From Chamaea fasciata (Eukaryota > Chordata > Aves > Passeriformes > Sylviidae), in NCBI GenBank assembly GCA_029207755.1, contig JARCOQ010000003.1, forward strand, positions 94,442,646 through 94,506,645: a stretch of DNA of 64,000 nt, in the 5' to 3' direction. A program made the position numbers and the translations under genes. Below are positions 1-12,077 of this stretch, piece by piece; position 1 is the first letter of the stretch; every line of letters begins with the position of its first letter. Below the pieces are notes generated by a model that saw only the letters and a program-made list of their open reading frames with translations, ran no database searches and was not told the origin of the DNA.

Positions 1-2119
1 AATGGTCTTGAGGAGGACCTGGAAATTTTACTGTCTTCCAGGAAACCAGCTGAAAAAATCTTCAACGATTTTGGAAATAAATTCTGATGTGTTGCACTGT
101 CCAAAATCATCTTTCCATTGAAGCCAATGGCAATGCTCTTGTGGATTTCAGTGGCTATCAGATAAAGGTGTGACTGTTGATACAGAAGATAGTACTACAT
201 GATTAATTTTGTGCTAAGACAAGCCAAACCCAATTTGTTAAGATGTTTTAATTGCTCAGCTGCCATTGAACTAAGTAGAGGTAGACAGTGCAGTGACACT
301 CTTCTGAAATATCTGAATCAGATTAGTTGACATAAATCTTAAAGCCATTATATAAATCCTTGTGATCAACTAATATTTTAGATCATTTAAACTGATCTTG
401 TTTCTATGTTTAACTGAAGCAGTAGCCTCCAATGTACAATGACTTTTTCATCCAAGGTTATATGTTTGTCATCTATTAACATCTATGATTTTCAGTTTAG
501 CTTTTGCTACCTGCAGAAAACTTTGAAAAACAAATATGCAGAATCTATGGAAATTATGCATTTATTTAGACATTTCAGAAATTCAAGGCTTATTACTCTG
601 CTGACTCCATTAACCTTTACTTACTTCATAGAGTACACAGTTCAGACACCTATTCTGGTTTTCACGGCAGCTTATAAGATACTTTCACTAAAATCCAGGA
701 AGGAACTCTCCATCTATCTTGGAGGTACACGACTTGCTTTAAACACAGCCTGGGATTTGCAAGGGAAGAATGACTTTTTTATCTCTGTGACAGAAATCCC
801 AGCTGACAGCCCTGTTTACACTACAGAAAATAATGACTGCTGACAGTCTCAAGGACCACCCGGTGGGTTATTTACATTTGAAACATTTGAAATCAACTCT
901 GTTTAGATAATGTTTCAGTTTTGAATCTGGCTTGTCTGCACATGTTGCTTGCAGGCTTTATTAAAGCTAGTACATCTCATTGGAACTGTAATCAATAATG
1001 TCCCAGTTTCATACTGTCAGCCAGGATCTATTAATGTGGAACTGCTAAGTTACATGTTAAACAATTTGTTCATTTGGATTTTAGAGCCCAGTTGTTAAGA
1101 GCAAACTCTTCATGTTTAAGAAAACTGACATTTTTAAAATGTAAATGAATTAGTCTTTTTATTCAAACATCATCCTTAGAAGTACATGAATATAATTTTT
1201 TATATTATAACATGTAAAAAGAAAGATATTCCAGATTACCTGAGCTTCTTAGGCTTGGAATGTACACTGTTGTTAGATGTCATCAACAAGTAACATTTTT
1301 AATTAAGATAACCCATTTAGCAATATATGATTTAAAAAGAATTAATAAATAGCAACTTTTCATGAGATGTGTATTTTCTTCAGTTCAGGAAGCTCTCTTT
1401 CCAGCTCTTTGTTTTGCCAAGAATATTTCAAAACTGATGAAAGAAGAATAACTTGAAGGGTGTTAAATTAATCTAACACAGTTCTCTGAATCTGAAGTTA
1501 GATAGATACATACTTTTAACCAGCATTTGTCTTAGTACCTAAAAAGGCAATGATGAAATAAGCAGATATCTTGAGTGTGCCAAAATTATCAAATAAGATT
1601 AATATCCCGTATTAATTCCTATCACCAAAGTAGATATGAACTTATATTGCTGTTAATTATATTTTTCCCTTTCTTAGATTTTTCATTCTTCATTCCCAGT
1701 GGCAGAGATCCACAGCTTCAGTTCACATTCCAGTTTGCAAACATTCGTTAATAGGATATGAAATTGTGTCTCCTTCCTTAATTTAGCAGGTCATGGAGAA
1801 AAATTGTACTTATTTTTAAAATGCAAGTATAAAGGATTTATAAACAAAGTCCACCCCAAGGAATTCACTACAAAATGACATTAGGATGTCAGTCTCACGA
1901 AACAAGTTTATCTTCTGTGCTGCACTCTAGAAAGCACTTCATGCAACCTACCTCTTTAACTAACTGCTTTGGAAAAACAGACATCCAACCTGGGAGGGCT
2001 CCTAAACATTTATGAACAGGTACCTGGAAGTCAATGGCACAAATCTAGGTGGATGTTCAAAACTAAGGGTGCTCTTTGAATGATGCGTTGGTTGGTACTG
2101 AATATCCTTTCCCTCCACT
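1..2119. other. Intergenic, AT-rich, no gene seen
   Basis: AT-rich single-copy-looking DNA downstream of the SH3YL1 3' end. The longest open frame (439-843 +, 134 codons) has no recognisable domain, no CpG-rich promoter and no splice context, so I treat it as chance. No clear mobile element is visible here. Confidence 0.6.
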
Positions 2120-2885
2120 TCAAGGCCGAGTGCAAGATCCTGCACCTGGATAAGGGAAATCCCAAGCACAAGTACAGGTTGGGCAAAGAACGCCTTGAGA
2201 GCAGTTGTGGGGAAGAGGATTAGGGGGTGTTGGATAAAAAGCTCAATGTGACCAAGAAATGTCACTTGCTGCTCAAGGAGACAAAGGCATCCTGAGTTGC
2301 ATCAAAAGCATCATGGCCAGAAATTTCTGAGAGGTGCTTCTATCCCTTTACTCCACTCTTTTGAGACCTCACCTGCAAGTCTGTGTCCAGCTCTGGGGCC
2401 CCAACATATGAAAGACATGGACCTGCTGGAGTAAGTCCAAAGGAGGGACAAAAAAATGGTCAGGGCTGGAGAATCTCTCCTAGAAAGAAAGACAGATCTT
2501 TGAGAGAGTTGGGGTGGTTCAGCATGGAGAAGGCTCCAGGGAGATCTTGGAGCACCTTCCAGTTCCTAAAGGGGATCTGCAAGAGAACTGGAGAGGAGCT
2601 TTTTCACAAAGGCATGCAGTGATAGAACAAAGGGGAATAGCCTTAAGCTGAAGGAAAGTAGCCTTAAATTAGGTATTAGCAATAAATTCTTCGCTGCGAG
2701 GTTGGTAAGGCATTGGAACATATTGCTCAGAGTACTTTGGCTGCCCCATCCCTGAAAGTGTACAAAGACAGATTGGATGGAGCTTTGAGCAACCTGGTCT
2801 AGTGGATGGTATTTCTGCCTATGGCAGGGGTTTGGAACTAGATGACCTTTAAGATCCCTTCCAACCCAAGCCATTCTATGATTCC
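2120..2885 (+). mobile_element. CR1 LINE 3' fragment
   Basis: 5'-truncated CR1 retrotransposon in plus orientation. The characteristic stretch about a sum held in notes of 'caatcccaagcacaa' type is recognisable near 2157-2172 in diverged form. The typical 3' end reading 'gatcccttccaaccca' followed by 'ccattctatgattcc' occurs at 2852-2885. The reverse-transcriptase frame is broken by stops. Its 5' limit is approximate. Confidence 0.85.
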
Positions 2886-5800
2886 ACTTTGGTTTTTTAG
2901 CATTTATCACCCATGCAAGGAATGCTACACTATAGAAGTGTACCTTTGTGCATCAGAAGATAAAGTCCTGCTACAAGAGGAAATTCTTTGCGTCATGAAA
3001 TACTCCAATTTAAGCTAAGGTAATGCTCCAAACCTTAAGAAGGCAAAACAAGGAGGTAGCTGTAGAATTTTACTTTTTATTTAGTAAATTCTTTTTGTTT
3101 CTTTTTATGCAATCAAAAGGGCAATTGTGACTAGGAATCTTGAAAAAGTCTCTGTTTCCTTTGGCTGCCATAATCATGACCAGACTCTAAGGAATGTATA
3201 GGGAAAGATGCTGCCACTCTGCACAGAAATCTGCCAAGCTCAGGGCTGCTTCAGAGCTTAGGTTGTAACAGGGTTTAAATATGTGAGATGGCTTTTTAAA
3301 AGACAGAAGTAACTGACCAGAAAAACACATAGATGGTACATAGCAAAAAAATTTCTAGCATGGACTGATGCAAAGCAAGCATCCTTTCTGGTAAGAATGT
3401 GAGCTACTGGAAACCTACATAAAGAGAATGTATTGCTTGAGAGTGTGATGGCCACAGAGAAAATACTGATTGGATTGTTTTCAGAGGCTTATATATATAT
3501 ACATCAATAATCTCTGTTTTACACTGTAATTTGATCAGCAGTATGGCTCCTAGTAACGTCAGGAGAATAATGTAGATTTTGAGTAAATGTAGGACCATTT
3601 AACATTTAGTATACCTCAAGCTACCAGAGGAATGCCACTGATGCAAAATCAGCTGGAAAAGGTCCAAGCATTCCCAGAAGGAAATAAGGGGTTAGTCTGA
3701 AAATCATGAAATCCAATATGCAGAAGGAGTGATCCAAAACACATCAAATACAATCTTCAGCTGCAAAATCTTAAAACAGCTTGTCCTGGTTGACATTTGT
3801 AAGAATCTGATGGCTGACACGAAACCAATTACAATAAGAGACTGATGTTTTGAATTTCTGGCTTAACTGTGGCCTCAATTTTGACATCAGAATATGACAG
3901 AAGGAAATTGGGAAAATTAAAATAAAAGACACACCAAAGGGAATGCAAGGCTGAGAGCAAGTAATAGCCCGAGATAGGTTTTAGAAGGTAATGGGCAGAT
4001 CTAGTTTCTACAAAAAATGAGCACCACAGAATATTTGAGACAAATTAGACTCAGTATTTTAACAGATATCACCTCTGTTTCAAAATACTTCATTCTGACC
4101 CAAATTTCTGCAGTTGATAAAATATTACAGATTGGCACCTGTTTAAGAGACTTGATACTTTAGCAATCACACGTCTCCCAAGCAGCTGGAACTGTCTATT
4201 TGTGACAATATTTTTGCATCCAGGTGCTTTATTTATTTCCCTCAAGAGCATCATCAAAATTTATTGTGAGGCATAAACTCACATTTAGTTGGCATGAAAT
4301 TAGAATCTTAAAAGATTTAAACTCTTGGAGAAAAGGATTTGATTAGCGTTTGTGTTTGGAAAATAAAATTTCTGAAAGCGGAAAAGATACTGCAATAGTG
4401 TGAAAACAGAATGTTCAGAAACTCAGAAGTCTAATAATGTTTGTTGTGAGACCATATATGTGGTGTGACAGAACAACAATTTTCATTTACAGGAATGATG
4501 CGAGAATTTAGGCTGCTAAAGCCAGGTAACTAATTCTGGTTTGCTTTTTTTTTCTTCCCAAACTGACTGTGTGGTACAGTGGTTAGCATTACTCAGATGC
4601 TTAGAGGGAAGCCATAGTAAGGTTAGGTTTAATTGCCTTGACACTGTCAAACACAGTCCTCAGGCATTCAGCAGGTCAGATACTAAGTGGCCACACATAG
4701 CACAGGAATAGCACAAGACTGGAGAAAGATACACAGGTGGAAAAGAAGGAAGGAGAAGAAACTCTTTGCTTCAAAACGTCGTAAACCATAAAATTACTTT
4801 AACTATGATTATTGATTTTGTGAATTGAATGAATTCTATTCAAGTAGTCCATGGAAACACTTCATATAGCCAGAATACCCTTCAGGTTCGTATTACCTCT
4901 ACAGACAATGTCCTCAGGCTGGACAAGCAAAGCAGCTCCTCAGTCTTCAGCAAGGCAGAACTTCCACATGGCATTCAGCTCCTCCAGGCCCTGCCCAGGC
5001 TGCTTTCTCTGCTTGTAAGAGACACTCCTGCATAAAACAAATTCTCAAGCCAAAGGGTAGAAATGGGCATATAAGCATGTTAGGAGCATTTGCCTCTTTC
5101 GGAATGTCAAATGGAATGTGAATCTTCCCAGGTAAAAGGCTCAAGAACTGTTGAAGAGAACTCTGAAGCAGTGCTACCTGTAAGCTTTATAGAGGCAGAT
5201 ACAAAGGCTCATCTTAGCAATGCAGATAGCAGAATTCCACAGTCTGCAATTATCAGAACTTTTATTTTTACTGTCAAAAACCAGATGTAGGTAAATAATT
5301 AGAGAGTGGAAAGCAGATAAAGAATATCAATTCAGTTACAAGGATATTAATCTAGCACAAGGATTATCATGCATTAGTTTATACACTCCTGACATTTAAG
5401 GAACTATTTACACTTAATATTAGCTGAAATTAACTAACAATCTTTTCCAAAGAATGAAGCTTACCATATCTTTTTATTTATTTTTCTTACATTAGTTATG
5501 GCATGGGAAAAGCCCAAGAGGTTTCCTTTGTAGTATTTCTAATTCAATTAAGAGCAAGAACCAATTAAAAACTCAAATGGTTTCCCATGAACTTTGAGAC
5601 TGAAGTGCTGGATAAATTTAGATTGCCAATAAAAACTAATTTGATTTCAAAATGATCTGGCCAAGTTTTTTAGAAATGGATGCATATAGGTAGGATATCA
5701 TGTCTATGTTTTTAGGTAGTACAGAAGAAGGGTGTAAAATTCAAAAGTTCTCTGCATCTAAGTACCCTCAATAAATCAACATGAACAGGTGATATTTAGC

Positions 5801-5987
5801 TCCCTTCCTATCAGACAATTCTTCTAAAGATAAATTTCAAACATGAACAAATTTTTTGTCTTATGATCCTAGGCATAGGCTATGTATAGAATTGACAGTA
5901 ATGTATGCAGAATGAATTTAAGTCTCTAAAATTTGATTTGATCTGTAAAAATCTGGCTTCAAAATTTAACACAGTTCAAAAATAACC

Positions 5988-6030
<43 letters not shown>

Positions 6031-6340
6031 ATATAGAAAGAGTGAAACAGAACACTTCATCAAAAAAAAACCTGGTCTGAGCAGATTTTGTGAAAGGTTC
6101 AAAAAACAGGAGTGTTTGGCTTGATAAGAGAAGGGAGAGTGGGATTACATGTTTACTTGTTGCTGAAGACCTGGAGATATTAGCAATGATGGAAATTTAC
6201 ACCTGCCCATAACAGAAATATTTTTTGGTCTGCAATGGCCTGAAAGAAAAAAAAAAAATGAGGTGAAAAGTTTTCCAATTATACCTATTACCAAGGTAAC
6301 TTTTAAAATCATGAGTTAAAGCTAAATGTTAAAATACTAC
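2886..6340. other. Intergenic, no gene seen
   Basis: AT-rich non-coding DNA between a CR1 and a solo LTR. Apart from one long TG microsatellite I recognise nothing here; the open frames are short and unremarkable. Confidence 0.6.
5992..6029. repeat. (TG)n microsatellite
   Basis: An uninterrupted TG dinucleotide run of 19 units, likely polymorphic in length. It lies in intergenic DNA. Confidence 0.97.
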
Positions 6341-7052
6341 TGTAGAAGTTTAAGGCAGATTTTTTGGGAGGAAACCTCCTAAGGGGGCCATCTCTCCCCT
6401 CCCCCAACTGGTTCAGGGAAGAAAAAAACCTCCTCTGAAAGAAGTGGAAAGAACCCTGTTTATTAAACAGACAAAGCACTCCCCAGCACAATAAATTCGA
6501 CAATACCAGATGACAAGAACTTTGTGCCGCTCTGGAGAGATGACAGGATTAGAAAAGGAGTCCTTCCTGGAGGTGGTTGCTCTGCCTCAGTCCCTCTGGC
6601 GCTGGGACACGCTGCGCAGGATGGATCTTGGTGGGTTTCAGGTGCGAACCCCCCCGGCGCTCCCCCGAGTCCTTCATCCAGAGAGATTTTAACAGTTCCA
6701 AGGAAAGACAGAAAAAAAAAAAAAAAGAGGAAAAAAAAAGGAAAGAAAAAAAAAGAAAAAAAAAAACAGGAGGAGAGGAAAAAAAAAAAAGTGAAGCTTC
6801 TCCTTCTCTGCCAGTTACTGCCTACCTTGCTAACTAACTACTGAAGAAAAAAAAAAAAATCTTTCTGTCCCTCGCCATGTGTTGCTGAATCCGACTCTCA
6901 AGGCCAGTCGGCAGAGGAGTTTCTGAAAACAAACCGTGCGCCTCTCCCTTCCCCCTGCTCCCAGACCCAGCACCAAAGGCACACAGGGCAATATCCAACA
7001 GAGACCCAACAGACAACTGGGGTTACAAACCTCACAACATCACCCCAGGACA
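6341..7052 (-). mobile_element. Solo LTR of an avian endogenous retrovirus
   Basis: Read on the minus strand this 712-bp block starts with TG (7052) and ends with CA (6341), as LTRs do. It carries an AATAAA polyadenylation signal near 6459-6464 followed by a 'ggttgggggagggg'-like stretch (about 6398-6416) that I associate with avian, especially passerine, ERV LTRs. The flanks are actac (6336-6340) and actag (7053-7057), a 5-bp target duplication with one mismatch. A purine tract (6706-6796, plus strand) lies inside. No gag, pol or env sequence is attached, so it is a solo LTR. The family name is not assigned. Confidence 0.78.
6706..6796. repeat. Poly-purine (A-rich) tract inside the LTR
   Basis: About 90 bases of nearly pure A with scattered G on the plus strand. 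It makes lysine-rich open frames in two registers that should not be read as genes. Confidence 0.9.
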
Positions 7053-7200
7053 ACTAGTAAAGGAACAGATTTTTTTTCTTTTTAAAAAAATCATAAAGAA
7101 TAGAATCTGAACACTGTCTAATTATGGTTTTGGTCATATATTTAAAGTATCACAAACAAAAATAAAGGGACAAAATAATGTAAGCTGTCAAAGATACATT

Positions 7201-8567
7201 AGGAATCACAGATTGACAGTCTGGGTCAGGTTGGAAGGAACCACACTGGGTCCTCTGTTCACCCTGGAAAACAGCAGAGTAAGGGGAAACCTCATTGAAG
7301 TCTATGACTTCCTCATAAGGGGAAGAGGAGGGGCAGATCCTGATCTCTTCTCTGTGCTGAGCAGCGACAGGACCCAAGGGAATGGCCTGAAGTTGTGTAA
7401 GGGGAGGTTTAAGCTGGGTATCAGGAAAAGGTTCTTCACTCAGAGGGTGGTTGGGCACTGGAACAGGTTCCCCAGGGAAGTGGCCACAGCACCAGCCTGA
7501 CAGAGTACAAGAAGCATTTGGACATTTGGGCATTCTTGGGGATGGTGCTGCGCAGGGATGGGAGTTGGACTCAGTGATCTTTGTGAGTCCCTTCCAACTA
7601 AGCTGACTCTGTGATCTGGTCCAAGTTCCCACTCAAGCAGGGTCATCCTACAGCATACTATAAAGGATTCCACAGCCTCTCTGGGCAATCTGATCCAGTG
7701 CTCAGTCACGTACAAAGTCAAGAACTTCTTCCTCATGTTCAGGTGGAACATTCTGCTCATCAGTTTCTGCCCATTTCTTGTCCTATTGCTTGGATCCACA
7801 GAGCAGAGCCTGTCTGACACCATCCCTTCAGACACTGACAGACATTGATGAGGTCCCCTCTCAGTCACCTCTTCTGGAGGCTGAAAGGCCCAGCTCCCTC
7901 AGCCTTTTCTTATCAGAGACATGTTCCAGTCCCTCAACCATTTTGTAGCCCTCCATTGGTCCCGCTCCAGGTGCTCCACATCTCTCTTGTCCTGAGAAGT
8001 CCAGAATTGGACACAGCACTCCAGATGTTCCTCATCAGGGCGGAGGAGAAGGACAGGATCACCTCCTGTGACCTGCTGGCAAAGCTCTTCCCAATGCACC
8101 CCAGGATACCTTTGGCTTCTTGGCCACAAGGACACACGGCTGGCTCATGAACAGCTTGTTGTCCACCAGGACCCCCAGGTCCTTCTCCATGGAGCTGCTT
8201 CCCACCAGATCAGCCCCCAGCTTGTCCTAGTGCATGGGGCTGTTCCTCCCCAGGTGCAGAACTGCATTTGCCTTTGTTGATTTTCACAGTTCTCTGCTCA
8301 TCCCTCCAACCCACTGAGGTCCTTCTGAAAGGCTGCACAGCCCTCTAGGGTACCAGCCACTCCTCACAGATTTATGTTGTCAGTGAATTTGCTAAGGATG
8401 CATCTGCCCCTTCATCCAAGTTGGGAACAAAAAAGTTTTGGTAAATTAAAAAATACCGAGCCCAATATTGAACCTTGAGGGACACCACTAGTGACAGGCC
8501 TCCAACTATACCTCATACCACTCATTACAACCCTTTGGGATCTGCTGTTTAGCCAGTTCTCAGTAAA
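7201..8567 (-). mobile_element. CR1 LINE, minus strand, split by a younger CR1
   Basis: The antisense of a CR1 3' end is visible at 7201-7256 ('gggtcaggttggaaggaa' on the plus strand). The same element resumes at about 7615 ('tctggtccaagttccc') and continues to about 8567 with the antisense of the 3' part of the pol frame and UTR. The two parts become contiguous once 7257-7614 is removed. The coding frame is degenerate, and the 5' limit near 8567 is approximate. Confidence 0.8.
7257..7614 (+). mobile_element. CR1 LINE 3' fragment nested in an older CR1
   Basis: Sense CR1 sequence starts abruptly at 7257. It carries the typical 'aggttcttcactcagaggg' region (7428-7447, one base variant) and ends with 'cccttccaactaa' and 'actctgtgat' (7588-7615). 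It is 5' truncated, as most CR1 copies are. The host CR1 continues directly on both sides, with at most a short shared 'tct' at the borders. Confidence 0.8.
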
Positions 8568-11484
8568 CTGAAAAAGATTTTCAAAACAAGATTTTAAATC
8601 TCTGAAACCATAAATACTATTTTAAGTAGTTAATTAAAGTGGACGCATTAATTAAAATGGATATGGAAGAAAGAACTTTTAACAACAGCTGCACATGGTT
8701 TTTGTGTTGAACACAGAGCACATAGTCCTAACTATGACCCTTCAGGAATCACCCTGCTCAAAACAAAGCCTATCAGGACTGACAGGAAACTGAGCTGCCA
8801 TATAAAAATATAATCATAAAATAAATATGGGAATTACCGCTACTGTACATATAGAAATTACTGTTTTCTCATTAACTATTTCAACAATAAAAATATTTTT
8901 TATATGTTGAAGGTAACTACTTATAAAGCAGGATGATGAATTGAACCTGCACAACACACAGGAGAAGGACTTCTCTTTTAATCTCTGTACCTTTTACAAA
9001 GTATCTCCTTGAGAGAATCCCATGGCTCTATAACTAATTTTTTCTCTTCCAGTACAGGTTCCCACTGATTTGGTGCTGCAGACATCCATCCTCCCAACCC
9101 CCACTAACAGCTGGATACCAGGCACCTCGTAACTCATTAAATACTTTGTGCCAGAGGCACCATCTTCCTCAGTATCTTTCTTCTGGATTGGTCAGGCATC
9201 CTGTAGCAAAGGAACACATACATAGATTTTCATTGATGGAAAACATCTCTTATCAGAACATGTGTCTCACTTGTCACTCTGTGTATTTCTAGGTTTTTGT
9301 TCCTAGACCTACTGCAGAGTACCTGAGATACAACCACTGTTCCTTACAGAGCTCTTAGTTTACTAAACTGTGCTGAGTGCCTTTTACTGTAAAGTGTTTT
9401 TACTGCAAAAACACTTTTGGAATTAGCCTAAGCCCACTGATGTGAGCTGATCCAGCCTGTGTCAATGACATCTGGAATCAGACAGTAGAGTTCTGTAGTG
9501 CTTCAAGGTTTGTTTTTGACAACCAATGACTTTTCTCGCATTAGGCTGATTTGCTGAATCTTGTCTTTCCTATATTACATTTAAATGAAGTAAGACACAT
9601 TCCAGTCATAAGATATCCTTTCCATTTAGTATTTCCTCCTCAAAATGCAGCTTGGATTTACTAACTAAACAGTTATATCCTGCAGAGTCTACAAACTAAC
9701 ATGAACACTGAGATTAGACAATCCTCATTTTTCCCCAAACTCAGCTAAGACAATCCAAGAAACGGAATTTATAGAAACAATAAAAAGATTTTACTGTGTA
9801 AGTTCATAAATTCTGACAGTCTTATGGAAGAAGACACTTGAGATGAGTTAAGAAGCTTTAACAACTCTACATAAAGGCAAGTACACTGGCTGAAAAAGCA
9901 GCCAGCATTCTGGAAATGACTAATGAAGTATTACAGCAGAATTCTGCCAGTGGATGCTTCAGCTTATACTGTGTAACTAAAGTGCAGCAACAGGATATCA
10001 TAAATGCAGGAGTTAATATTTGTGAATATGTGACAATATCTAGCTTCTGGGACTATTGCACTATTATAAATCCTGTTCACTGAGTCCTGATGGTGGCTTA
10101 TTCGGTGTTTTCTGGCTTAAGAAGAAATAGATAGTCTGTCAAAGATAGGTAAGCACAGAACCTGCTTTCTCACCTCAAACTGGCAGATGCTACAATACTT
10201 CTAAAGGCATATATTAGCATTTCCACTGCAGCTATATGAGGTTGTATAACTCTTTCCCACTAGCTGGAAAACATTTACTAAAAAAATACATGCAAGCAGT
10301 ATGGATCTGTTTGGTGGTGGTATCTATTTGAAGACAGATTTCTGTCTAAATTTTGAGGCAAAACATATGAAGGATTTTCACTGAAAGGTTGTAAATCCAT
10401 TTGACTACAGTTTCAGTCTCTTTTGTCTTATTTCCAGTTTGTTCATCAAAATGTATTTTGGCCCAGTCTGAAAAAAAAATCTAGAAATGTTTGCCAATGA
10501 GTAGAACTGAATAACTTCCTAATGCTAAGTCTTCATCTACACTAGCCTTAGCCTTACCATCCTGATGGGATAAGTTAAAGCTAAAGATTACCTGATGAAT
10601 TAGTGGACAGATCAACTATAACTTGGTTGCTGGAAAGATCACACATACTAAATTTCTGGTCCTCATAGAAGAAACAAGGACTTAATACATTTTCAAGTGG
10701 GGAAAAGCTGACTGATGGAGCATAATTATCATCTTGGCATTAACTCCATATAAGAGGCAAATTCAGCATATTCAGCATTGAGAAGAGAACTAAACTGATT
10801 CTAAATTGAAAGTCTCATTCTGACCTCTGCTCTAATTTGTCACATCAACTTTAAAGGCAGCATCTGTATTTGTAAAATGAAGTTGATTTACAAATTTACT
10901 CAAAATGAAGTTGAAATCTGAAAATGATACTGCTATACATTACTATCACATCTATGCTACAGAAACATCTTCCCTATCTTACTATTATAAATATAGTCTA
11001 TTTACTCTGTAGTTTACTTCATGTTGCTCTTTTCTTAAAGATTAAACATTCAAAAAGTTTTAAATGGGAAGAAGCAGGAAGAATTCAAGCTCACTTGTGA
11101 ACCAGAACTTTCTCTATCTTGTGGATAGAGAGATCTGTGGAACAAGTTCCTACAGGAATCAAGGATGAGCCTATATGTTTTCTGAGGGACTATTCATGCA
11201 TTTTACTAAACAAACTTTCAGAAGTGCTTAAATTCTCCAAAGGTGAGGGGAATATAAGACAAGCTATCAGAGAAGCTGAACTGCTCAACTGTCACAAAGC
11301 TGCTTTAAAAAAGGTCTTTGTATGCCTAACAAGGAGAAACATTACAGACCACACCTAAAGTGGTAACTAAAAAAAATGCAATATCTAGAGTGATTTTTAA
11401 AAAAGTCAAGTATGAAGGTGCTTTTATCTGCCATACCTGTCAAAAAAAATCTGTAATTACTAAGTAAAGAACTCAGACATGGTT
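8568..11484. other. Intergenic, downstream of SH3YL1
   Basis: AT-rich DNA with no gene or clear mobile element recognised. It lies beyond the predicted SH3YL1 cleavage site. In mammals the next gene on this side is FAM110C; no exon of it is seen here. Confidence 0.6.
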
Positions 11485-11877
11485 TGAAGCAAATTTAAAA
11501 GCATTTATTAAAGAAAAAGACCATAAATTACAATTTAATAGAAGTCAAACATTTTTTTCAACATATCTAATTCCAAGCTGTTTCCAATTTTCCCCTCATG
11601 TAAAAAATTAATTCACATGGCAAGACAGAATTGCAACTATACACAAACTGGGTTACTTTTTATGGGGTAATTTGCTCGAAAATAAAACTCTTATAAATTG
11701 ACTATCACCTGCTGTTTACTTAAATAAATATAGGGGAAAGTTATGGTCATTCAAAGCATATCATTTTTTTCTTAGAATAATATTGATCAAAAATCTCATT
11801 TTAATAAAATCTGAAAGGTTAAAATATATTTTTCAGAGTAAATATTTTACTGCCTCAACATCTTATTCTGTACAAAT
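11485..11877 (-). other. SH3YL1: SH3YL1 3' UTR
   Basis: About 390 bases of AT-rich sequence between the TAA stop (11880-11878) and the predicted cleavage site. The 3' end is inferred only from the polyadenylation signal. Confidence 0.65.
11504..11509 (-). terminator. SH3YL1: SH3YL1 polyadenylation signal
   Basis: AATAAA on the minus strand, 369 bases beyond the stop codon. A T/G-rich stretch follows at about 11465-11482. Cleavage is expected about 15-25 bases after the signal, near 11480-11490. I saw no earlier canonical AATAAA between the stop and this point. Confidence 0.75.
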
Positions 11878-12077
11878 TTAGTTGTTACTTATGGCAACAT
11901 AATTGGCTGGAAAGATGCCAGTTTTTCCTCCTACTCTTCCTTCCCACCAATCAAACTGGGAATTTGTTTTAGTTGTCACCGTGATTTTGTCTCCAGCTTT
12001 GAAAGTCAAGTCACCTGGCTGCTGTCCTTCAAATGAATAAAGTGCTGTCACTTCTACTGGATCACTCCAAGAGTTAT
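11878..12077 (-). CDS. SH3YL1: SH3YL1 exon 10 (SH3 domain and stop)
   Basis: Codes residues 276-341 and the TAA stop. The acceptor is TTTCAG and the first two bases complete an Asp codon begun in exon 9. The entire C-terminal SH3 domain is in this one exon: the ALYSF motif at about 287-291, the GDLTFKAGD acidic/RT-loop region, the WW pair at 319-320 followed by EG, and the FPANYV signature at 331-336. These are the residues that form the proline-peptide groove in SH3 domains, so the domain looks functional. The protein ends AISNN after the SH3 fold. It is separated from exon 9 by a 24-kb intron. Confidence 0.97.

Noticed and set aside
439..843. 134-codon open frame on the plus strand
   Set aside because: No recognisable domain, AT-rich like its flanks, no promoter or splice context. 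One frame of this length is expected by chance in 64 kb.
6524..6844. Lysine-rich open frame
   Set aside because: It is produced by the poly-purine tract inside a solo LTR.
7150..8280. Several open frames of 60-160 codons
   Set aside because: They fall inside CR1 copies on both strands and are remnants or antisense of dead retrotransposons.
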